A stretch of 64,000 nucleotides of DNA from Excoecaria cochinchinensis (taxonomy: Eukaryota > Streptophyta > Magnoliopsida > Malpighiales > Euphorbiaceae). Under the pieces are notes generated by a model. The model saw only the letters and a program-made list of their open reading frames with translations. It was not told where the DNA came from and did no database searches. Positions 54,933-64,000 of this stretch are shown one piece after another. The number at the start of each line of letters is the position of its first letter. The first letter of the stretch is position 1. The DNA lies in the NCBI GenBank assembly GCA_947683425.1, contig CANTUQ010000004.1, positions 8,222,001-8,286,000 of the forward strand, in the 5' to 3' direction. Position numbers and translations under genes: made by a program.

Positions 54933-57320
54933 TGTAACACCCCCTACCCATACATAGGTGAACCCATCCGCATTGGAGTGGGAAGCCGTACGAGCAGGGG
55001 TGTCACCAAACAGGACGATACAATATCATACATTCAACATCATAAACATACGGAATTACAGCGGAAATTAAAACCTTTGAAAGCAAAACTGATCATGCAT
55101 TAATATAATAAAATCATTACAATAATGTTCTGATCAATTGCCAATAAAAAATAATTACATATCAAAAATTATACATAGCGGAAGCTTGACAAAAACTAAT
55201 ACATGAGAGTTCTATTAAAAAAAGAATCATCAAAACTGCTATAAAAATAAGCCCTATACTAATCCCTTCTGTGTTGGCTTGGCTGGCGGCGACTCTCCCA
55301 AAACACAGCACCTTCCACAGCTGCATGGATAAAACACTGTGCTAAGCGATAAATGCTTAGTGGGGAAACACAACAGCAAAGTGGATGGCCATTCAAAATG
55401 GTTGTCAGTGATAACACATACGATATGGCACATGCAGATAATCATACATAATATAACACACTTAGATCACATATGGATATACAACATATATCGGGTCACA
55501 TTCATAACTTTCAGAAGTTCATGATTACGTTCAGATAACAGTTGATTAATATACTCGTCATTAAGCTCATTCGAATATCATATTCTTATAGCATACCGAT
55601 GCAAAACAAAACAAATACCTGCTAACTCAAAATAGTGGATAACGAGAGAACGTATAACGTACCTTACGGGTACGAATCGAACCCATAACGTACCTTACGG
55701 GTACGAATCGAAAACCATTTTATTTTATCGCATTCAAAACATTTTACAGAGTAGACCTTAAAAAAGATCCAAAACGCATAAGGGGTTTGTGAGGAACCAA
55801 ATGGGGACCTGATCGGGGTCCAAACAGAACAGAGGGCTGCAGCTAAAAGACTCTATTAGGCATGCCTAACTATCCACTAGACTGACTCTTGCAAGTCATG
55901 CGTAATCCAAATCATGTTCCAAAACACAGCATATAATTTATCATGGATAACATGTTATTTGTCATGAAGAAATCATGATGTTACACATATAAGCAAAATA
56001 ATGTAGCACACAGTAGTGAAAAGCCAAGAGAATACATTTAAAACCCATTTTGGAAAAATAGAGCACGTGAGAGAAATAGGGCATACTGAAGTCACTGTTA
56101 CGATCGCGACAAAGTCGCGCTCAAGAGAGAATGACCGTGAGAATTGCTCATGACTCGTGAGCGTTGCTCACGATGTTCACATCTCGTGAGCATGGCTCAT
56201 GACCCTCATGATTCCTCAGTCTTCAGACGCGAGAGCTGGAAATTCTGTTTTGTCGCGCTCGCGACAGCATCCGGAATTCCATTTCTCAACAAAACGCAAG
56301 AAGCCAAGAAAATTCAAATCAAAACCATTTTCTCCCAAATAAAACTTAAACTCCAACTTAACTCAAAATAGGACTTCCAAACACCATAAATAACATAAAA
56401 TAACATATTTCCACAATTAAATACAATCAATTTATCCATTCACAAATCAATATCTCAATAAAAACAAAACCAGAAAATTTGTAGCAAAGATAATCAACTT
56501 CACATTTGATTCAATAATTCAATAATTATGCGACATAACTCATCAAAACTGAAAACCCATATCATATATACCCATATAAGCCTATTTACACATCATAAAT
56601 TTCAAGAATTTCATGCATATCTCAAAACCCACATATGAACATCAATTCAAAGAAAGTTCCCAAACCTGAATCTCCTAAGCTCCAAATCACTTGGTGCCAC
56701 TAATACCAGCCTTCTCCTTGCTTTTAGGGTCACGAGGAGGCTCAACTAACAACAACCCACCAAAACAAACAAACCACAAAACCCTAGATTAAAACCATAA
56801 ACCCAGAAAATGAGAAGAAGAAGATGAACAAGATGAAAATCCAGAAAACTCACCAATAAGAATGCTAGGAGATGATCAATTCCCACCAAGTATGACTTGA
56901 ATCCAAGCTAGGGCATAAAATGGGAAGAGAAGAGGAAGAAGAGAAATGAAGAGAAGAGAGAAACGGGATTGAGGGAGCAGAATTTTTGCTTCCCTTTCTC
57001 TTTCCTCTTCTAAATCTCCTCTCTCCTAACCCTAGCCATATGTACTCTTCCTAGTGGTGGATCTTGATCACTCACACCCAACAAGCATGCAATACACACA
57101 CACATAATGAAATCCCAACTTATAATAACCTACAAATGTGTGAGCACACACACACTAGCACAACCCAACAAACACATCCTACTACCATGTGAGCACTCGC
57201 ACTATAATACAACCCACTAAAACATGAAATTCCCAAAATACCCTTATGACATGCAAATACACATACACAATGTATGCATAAATATGGCTCGAACTTCTAT
57301 GGGACAAATGGGGTGTGATA
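54933..57320 (-). repeat. 3' LTR of element F (2.4 kb)
   Basis: On the plus strand it reads TGTAACACCCCC...GGGGTGTGATA. It matches the LTR start at 63951 (CCCCCTACCCATACATAGGTG). It holds hairpin CTAAGCGataaaTGCTTAG (55342-55360, one G-U type pair), the hairpin run ending in TTAGGCATGCCTAA (55856-55869), and a palindrome cluster (56095-56260). No gene is present. Confidence 0.9.
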
Positions 57321-57754
57321 ACTCTCCCCTACTAACAAGAATTTCGTCCTCGAAATTCTCACTTGAACTGAACAAATGCGAATACTGAGCACTTATGGAC
57401 GCCTCTGGTTCCCAAGTAGCTTCTTCGACTCCGTGGTGATTCCATAACACTTTTACCAAAGGGACTTGCTTATTCCTCAACTGTCTCACTTCCCGAGCTA
57501 GGATGGCTTTCGGTTCCTCATCATAGGAAAAGTCTGGCTGCACTTGCACATCCTGAACCGACAATACATGTGAAGGATCCGATCTATACCGATGTAGCAT
57601 CGAAACATGAAAAACATCATGCAACTTTGCCAACTCTATTGGTAAAGCCAACCTATAGGCTACCAAACCAACCTTAGCTAACACTTCATAATGTCCAATA
57701 AATCGAGGACTAAGCTTACCCTTCTTTCCAAATCTCAACACTTTTCTCCAAGGA
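57321..57754 (-). pseudogene. Element F: integrase C-terminus and chromodomain
   Basis: From 57754 down, the minus strand encodes the end of integrase (KLSPRFIGHYEVLAKVG, HDVFHVSMLHRY) and then a group II chromodomain (REVRQLRNKQVPLVKVLW, EEATWEPE). It ends near the polypurine tract; the usual stop is lost and the frame reads into the LTR. Chromodomains guide integration to heterochromatin in chromoviruses. Upstream coding continues at 60310 beyond solo LTR G. Confidence 0.9.
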
Positions 57755-57759
57755 GAAAC

Positions 57760-60305
57760 TGTAACACCCTTTACCCATACGTAGGCGATCCCATCCGATA
57801 AGGAGTAAGATGCCGTATGAGTCAAGGTGCTACCACGCTCATACAATACAAATCATACATTCGATCAACATACATTCATAATACATTCATAAAACTTTAA
57901 GATACATCATGCGAAAGCTGATCATGCATTAATATAATAAAGTACAATACATTACTGTTCTGATCAACTTGCAGATACAAAAGATAATACATATCCAAAA
58001 TACGTATACAAGAGCAGAAGCTATACAAAAAACTAATACAAAGAGTTCTATTACAAAAAGAATTATCAAACTATTACAAAAATAAGCCCTACACTAATCC
58101 CTTCCATGTTGGCTTGACCAGCGGCGACTAACCCCGCAAAATAACTTCCGCACCTGCACGAGTAAAAACACCGTGCTAAGCGATAAACGCTTAGTGGGAA
58201 AACACACAAGTAAAATGGACGGCCATTCACAATGGTCGTCAAAGCAAACCACATTCATAATGTCACATGCAGATAATCATAGCATGTAAATATACATTCC
58301 TGCATATAAAAGTCATACTTTTAACAGCATACGTCCGCGACCTTATACATATAAACTGATCAATATAAACATTCGGATATCTCATTCGCATAATCACATC
58401 GGGGCAAATAAAGCAAACAGAACACCTGCTGACTCACAATAGTGGATAACGAGTAAACGTATAGCGTACCTTATGTGTACGAATCGAATGCATAGCGTAC
58501 TTTACAAGTACGAGTCGAAAATCATTTCATTTTATTGCATTCAAAATATTTGTACAAAGGGGACCTTAAACAAGATCCGAAATGCATAGGGTTCGCGAGG
58601 AACCAAACGGGACCTGATCGGGGTCCAAACTGAACTGATGCTGCAGCTAGAAGACTCTATTAGACATGCCTAACTATCCACTAGACTGACTCTCGCAAGT
58701 CATACATAACACATTTCAAGTTCCAAATTATAGCATATTATTATCATAAGAGATTCATCATAATATACATATAATAAGCATCTAATACAACATACAGGGG
58801 AAAACTCATGAAGAAACCCTTGTAAATTAATTTTAAAAGAAAAGACGAAATCAATTGTCGCGATCGCGACAATTGTCGCGGTCGCGATAGAGGCGAATTC
58901 GCCCCAGGTCGCGACCACGGCAATCCTCGCGACCTCACGGTGGAGCAAGATCAACTCGCTGTCGCGCTCGCGACCAATGTCTCGCTCGCGATAGTGGGCT
59001 GCCTAGCTGATCCATCGTGCTCGCGCCGAGGGCATGCTCGCGATAGAGGCTTGCTCCAAAATGGATTGACAGACGAGCTCTCTGTCGCGCTCGCGATAGC
59101 AGCGTTGCTGCGCGGATTGGCAGAGAGCTCGAGCGCGTGCGAGGGCTGCTTTCACCGGGCTCTGTCGCAACCTCGCGACAGTGTCGCGCTCGCGATAGAG
59201 TCATGAATTCCAGCCCTTACACAAAAAATCTGCAGAAATTCTGAGTTTACAACACCCAAAACTCAAACCATTCAACTCAAATCACTTCTTACCTCAAATT
59301 GAGCTTCCCAAACACCAAGAGCAACAGAATATAACACATTTCAACCATCAAAACTCACCAATTTAACAATTTACAAAATTAACATCTCAAGAATCTTAAA
59401 ATCTGGAAATTTCAGCTCAACACAATCAACTTCACAATCACTTCAAAAAAAAAATCCACATTTATGCATAATCATTTTTCACAACTAATAACCCATAACA
59501 TGCATACCAATTTGAGTCCATTTACACAATCAAAATCCAGAATTTCATACACATGTACATATGAACACAAGAACATCAAAATAACATAAATTCCCAAGCC
59601 TTCTCTCCTTAGCTCCAATCTAATGAGCTCCACTAGTTCCAGCCTTCTACTTGCCTTTCGGGTCACGGGGAGGCTCAACTAACCACAACCCACCAAACCA
59701 CACAACAAAATCAAACCCTAAATTAAAACCCAAACCAAGAAAAATATGAAGAAGAAGATGAACCAATTGGAGAAATGCAGAACAAATGCAATAGACTTAC
59801 CTCTAAGATGCTAAACGATGATCAATTCCCACCAACTACGTCTTGATTGCAAGCTAGGGTTCTTAGGGGAAGAGAAAAGGAAGAAGAAGAGAGTGAGGGA
59901 AAGGAAAACGAGAATGAAGACAGCCGTCACCCTTCCCACTCTTCTCTTTCCTTTTTCTTTTTCTTTTCCTAACCCTAGACAGGTATCACTTCCCAATTGG
60001 TGGGATTTGATCACTCACACCCCAAAAACATGCATCACATACACCCAAAACTCTCCCAAACCCTACAAATGTGTGAACACACACACTCTAGCACAGCCCA
60101 TCAAACACATCCTACAAACATATGAGTAAGCACACCCAAGTGCAACCCAACTAATTCACACCCTAACACCATGCTTGCACTCTCATACTAACAAAACTCA
60201 TAAAACATGCATTATAACCATAATACCCTTATGACATGCCACAACTCGTACAATGCACGTACACAATCATGGCTCATACTACTAGGGGGCAAACGGGGTG
60301 TGACA
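57760..60305 (-). mobile_element. G: chromovirus solo LTR inserted in element F, TSD GAAAC
   Basis: The LTR (TGTAACACCC...GGGGTGTGACA, 2546 bp) is flanked by GAAAC at 57755-57759 and 60306-60310. The interrupted integrase frame is continuous across it once one TSD copy is ignored. It contains hairpin CTAAGCGataaaCGCTTAG (58176-58194), the hairpin run (58465-58673) and a palindrome cluster rich in GTCGCGCTCGCGA (58855-59210). It is the same family as B. There is no internal region and no gene. Confidence 0.93.
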
Positions 60306-61356
60306 GAAACCTTAAGGAAAACCTTATCCCCGACTTCAAACTGAACATCTTTCCTCTTAAGGTTAACATAGGACTTCTATCGATCCTTAGCCGCCTTCAA
60401 ATTCCGCTGCATAACTCTAATCTTCTCCTCAGTACTCTAACCAACTCTGGCCCAATAATTGCTCGCTCTGATAACTCAATCCAATAAACTGGAGTCCTAC
60501 ACTGCCAACCATACAAAGCCTCATATGGTGCCATACTAATACTCGACTGATAACTGTTGTTGTAATCAAACTCCATCAACTGCACATATCTGTCCCAACT
60601 ACCCGAAAAATCCAATGCACAAGCTCGCAACATATCCTCTAGAATCTGAATAACACACTCGGACTGACCATCTGTCTGAGGATGAAATGCCGTACTGACA
60701 TTCAACTTAGTACCCAAAGCTCTCTGTAGTTCCTTCAAAAACTTAGATGTAAACCTTGGTTCCCGATCTGATACTAGGGACTACGACACTCCATGCAACC
60801 TGACTGTCTCATTTACATAAATACTGGCCAACTTATCCATCGGATAATCCACTCTAACTGCCAGAAAATGAGCTGATTTCATGAGCCGATCCACAATCAC
60901 CCAAACTGAGTCATGCTTCTTCTGAGTCAAAGGCAAACAAGATACAAAGTCCATGGCGATATCATACCACTTCCACTCGGGAACAGGTAAAAGTGTGAGC
61001 AATCCCGAAGGAACTTGATGCTCAGACTTTACCTGCTGACATGTCAAGCACCTAGACATAAAATCCACAATATCCCTCTTCATACCAGACCACCAGTAGA
61101 ACTGCTTCATGTCTCGGTACATCTTCTCACTAACGAGATGCATAGTGAAAACTGTAGTATGTGCCTCACTCAAAAGCTGTCTCCTCAACTCCTCATTGTC
61201 AGGTACACATAAACGATTCCTATACATCAACACCCCATCCAAAATCGAGAACTCTGATTGCTTACCAGAACTGACCTCATGCAAAACCCACTGTAGCCTC
61301 TCATCATCCTTCTGAGCATCTACAATCCTCTGTCTCAAGGTAGGCTTCACTCTCAA
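60306..61356 (-). pseudogene. Element F: integrase zinc-binding and core domains, broken
   Basis: Reading down from 61356, the HHCC zinc-binding domain (HTTVFTMH..., CLTCQQVKSEH) is followed by the core: Asp in YDIAMDFVS, second Asp in SDREPRF near 60755, Glu in DGQSECVIQ. All three catalytic residues are still present. At least one in-frame stop (near 60780) and a further break near 60390 interrupt the frame. Confidence 0.9.
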
Positions 61357-62680
61357 CTAAGCAACCACAACCCCATCTGAATCAAATCTCCATCTGAACC
61401 GTCTCAGAAATAAAGCCGAAACTGACTTCCTACTCAAAGCATCTGCCACAACATTGGCCTTACCCGAGTGCTAATCCAATATGCAGTCGTAGTCCTTGAA
61501 CAACTCTAGCCAATGGCGCTGCCTCATGTTCAACTCCTTCTGCATGAGGAGATACTTCAAGCTCTTATGGTCCGTAAAGATCCTACACTTCTCCCCATAC
61601 AGATAATGCCACCAAATCTTCAAAGCAAAGATCACGGCTGACTACTCTAAATCGTGCATCGGATAGTTCCTCTCATGTGGCTTCAACTGACGGGAAGCAT
61701 AAGCCATAACCTTTCCCTCTTGTATCAAAACACAACCAAAACCAACACCCGAAGCGTCACTATACATTACAAACTCCTTACACGAGATAGGTTGAGTAAG
61801 TACAGGAGCTTCCCCTAGTAACTTCTTCAACTGCTCAAAACAAGCCTAGCACTTATCCGACCACTCAAATCTAACTCCTTTTCTCAACAGTCTTGTCATC
61901 GGAGCAGTAATAACCGAGAAACCCTTCACAAACCGACGGTAGTAACCCGCCAAACCAAGAAAACTCCACACTTCTGGAACATTCCTAGGCGCTTTCCAAT
62001 CAACAATCACCTCAATCTTAACTTGATCCACCTGGATACCCTTAGTCGACACAATGTGACCCAAGAATGACACTTCTCAAAGCCAAAAATCACACTTACT
62101 GAGCTTGGCAAACAACCGATGCTCTCTCAACACTTGCGAAACCAATCGAAAATGCTCTTCATGCTCACTCTCATCCTTGGAATAAACCAAGATATCATCT
62201 ATGAAAACCACTACAAATCGATCAAGATATGGCCTAAACACTCAGTTCATCAAATCCATGAAAGCCGCAGGTGCATTGGTCAAACCAAACGGCATCACTA
62301 AAAACTCATAGTGGCCATACCTAGTTCGAAATGCAGTCTTAACCACATCGGCATCCTGAACTCGTAGCTAATAATAACCCGACCGAAGATCAATCTTCGA
62401 AAAGACACCCTCACCTCGGAGTTGATCAAACAAATCCTCGACCCTAGGCAATGGATACTTGTTCTTAACTGTGACCTTATTAATTTACCTAAAGTCGATA
62501 CACATCCTCACAGGACCATCTTCTTCTTAACAAATAAAACTGGAGCTCCCCATGGAGATATGCTAGGTCAAATAAACCCCTTATCCAACAGCTCTTATAG
62601 CTGAGTTTTGAGTTCTCTCAATTCTACAGGAGCCATCCGATAAGGTGCTTTCGATATAGGAGTAGTTCCCGGCACTATCT
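61357..62680 (-). pseudogene. Element F: reverse transcriptase and RNase H, broken
   Basis: The RT (about 62680-61845) keeps MPFGLTNAPAAF and an FIDD active-site box near 62195 but has several in-frame stops, mostly single-base changes. RNase H starts with FVMYSDASGVGFGCVL near 61770 and continues to about 61400 with more stops. There is one standard RNase H and no archaeal-type copy, as expected for a chromovirus. Confidence 0.9.
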
Positions 62681-63826
62681 TTATGGACAATTCCACCTCT
62701 CTCTCAGGAGGCAAACCAGGCAACTCACTTGGAAACACATCCGCAAAGTCCCGATGTCCACAATCCTAACTTGATCCCTCTTGGAATCCAACACCATTGC
62801 TAGAAAAGCCTCACAACCCTTCCTAATGAACCTCTTAGCTTGTATTGTGGAATTCACATTATTCAAAGAACTAGCAGCCAAATTTAACAAATACAGACGA
62901 TCGATCTCTATCCCGAAGCACAACCGTTTTCCTATGGCAATAACCACTGCCCGATTCTTACCCAACCAGTCCAAACCCCAAATCAAATCAAACTCTCTGA
63001 AAGGCAACTTAATCAAATCTGCTGGAAACTCAACTCCCTCAACTAGCAAGGGACAATTCCCATACATTCTACTCACATTGACACTATGCCCTAAAGGACT
63101 GGTCACACATATCTCAGCCCGCACTGCAGCTTGCACAATCTGGTAATACGCCACTCCCGGAGTACCCATCAAAGAAATCAATATTTCCCTCAGCGACTCA
63201 TTCAAACCGGCCTCAAAATGCCTACACATGAACTCCTCTGTCAAAATACCTTCTGGTGCATACTTAGCCAACCGGTTAAACTCCTTCTCAAACTCAGACA
63301 CAGACATCACCCGCTGTTTCAAACTCAAGAACTGAGCCCACCTTGCATCCTTGTATGTTTGAGTTACATACTTGTTCATGAACTCTCTTTCAAAAAACTC
63401 CCAAATAATTGGGTTAGGCAATTGAGGATGTCTACAAACCAACTCTCACCATTCATATGCAGACCCTTGCAGCAAAGCCACTGCACACTCTACTTTCTGA
63501 TCGGGAGGGCACCAGACTTCTCTCAAAGCACACTTTACCTTATCAATCAACTTCTCAGTGACTTCTGACTCATCCAAACCCGTTGCATAAAAGTCTTCAG
63601 CACCAGCTCTTCTTATACTCTTAGTAGGGGCTATAGGTGCAGTCACTCTCTCCAAGACCCTAGCCATGTCTTGTGACAGCTTGAACATGGCTTCGAAGGG
63701 CATGGCTGCGGCCTCGGGCTTTACCCTAGTAGGTTGAGCTGACACAGAAACTGAAGGATCAATAGCTTGAGGGTTCACAATCTCGGCGGACTCCTCAAGT
63801 GATCCACGCACCGAATTAGAAGTCAT
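62681..63826 (-). pseudogene. Element F: gag fused to protease remnant by a deletion
   Basis: Gag runs from the ATG at 63826 with one TGA near 63446-63448, then continues in frame through the capsid core (WEFFEREFMNKY, FLSLKQ, MSVSEFEKEFNRLAKYAP) to about 63113. It is joined there directly to the C-terminal half of protease (FDLIWGLDWLGKNRAVV). The zinc-knuckle region of gag and the protease active site are missing, so an in-frame deletion fused the two. The frame shifts before RT. Confidence 0.85.
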
Positions 63827-64000
63827 CTAAAACAAACAAGAGGACAACCGCATCGGCCAACACAGTCCTAGATATATACTCATCTATGCACATCACAACA
63901 ACAAAAACAACACCCAGAAAAGCCTAAACCTAGGCTCTAATACCAAAAACTATAATACCCCCTACCCATACATAGGTGAACCCATCCGCATCGGAGTGGG
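63827..64000 (-). other. Leader, PBS and start of the 5' LTR of element F
   Basis: On the minus strand TGGTATTAGAGC (63945-63934) is the PBS with one change from the initiator-Met form. The LTR begins at 63951 (plus-strand TATAATACCCCCTACCC, with TGTAAC changed to TATAAT) and runs off the window. Confidence 0.85.

Larger units (their letters stand above)
54933..64000 (-). mobile_element. F: Tekay/Del-type chromovirus, minus strand, decayed, extends past the window
   Basis: The 3' LTR (54933-57320), pol-end/polypurine block, chromodomain, integrase, RNase H, RT, protease and gag remnants, PBS and the start of the 5' LTR (63951) follow in order on the minus strand. Many in-frame stops make it non-functional. 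Solo LTR G splits it between integrase core and chromodomain. Confidence 0.93.

Noticed and set aside
57244..57846. The 200-aa minus ORF as a single intact protein
   Set aside because: Its start lies in solo LTR G and its end runs into the F LTR; only 57321-57754 is integrase and chromodomain.

Overview
The window looks like heterochromatic nuclear DNA of a flowering plant, probably a eudicot, built almost entirely of nested LTR retrotransposons. I see no host gene, no tRNA or rRNA, and no organelle insert. The species cannot be told from the sequence. Every substantial ORF is retroelement-derived: Ty3/gypsy Tat lineage (dual RNase H), Tekay/Del-type chromovirus (chromodomain, initiator-Met PBS), and an Athila-like remnant.

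Layout. Bases 1-7288 are the 3' part of a decayed Tat element (Tat-1) that appears to sit inside a second one (Tat-2, 7289-12143). Tat-2 interrupts a chromovirus LTR (B, 12144-14371), which lies in the first LTR of a very odd chromovirus derivative (A, 14372-43550: LTRs near 5 kb, internal region only 301 bp). The same A LTR is interrupted by a solo LTR (C, 15691-35707, TSD GTCCA). C is split by a complete, young Tat element (Tat-3, 16472-33879, TSD GTACG, two 2081-bp LTRs with three differences seen). The second LTR of A is broken by a minus-strand chromovirus deletion derivative (E, 43551-50521). Next come an Athila-like remnant (50522-54932) and a minus-strand chromovirus (F, 54933 to beyond the window end). 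The integrase of F is split by another solo LTR (G, 57760-60305, TSD GAAAC).

Tat-3 is the only element that looks functional. Its gag-pol is one open frame with gag, protease, a G-patch-like motif, RT, two RNase H domains and integrase. Between pol and the 3' LTR lies an accessory block. A compact palindrome-rich segment (27608-27830) is flanked by outward-facing TATA boxes. On the minus strand it is followed by a spliced ORF resembling plant mobile domain proteins. On the plus strand it is followed by a leader with a 5'-UTR intron and a 679-aa ORF resembling Athila-type plant transposon proteins. This looks like an internal bidirectional promoter that shares motifs with the element's own LTR promoter, and it is the most interesting system in the window.

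A second theme is RNA or DNA structure inside LTRs. Unrelated LTR families all carry clusters of CpG-rich near-palindromes. The chromovirus LTRs share a run of short hairpins, and the Tat LTRs share another set. Stems in both sets show paired (compensatory) substitutions between copies.
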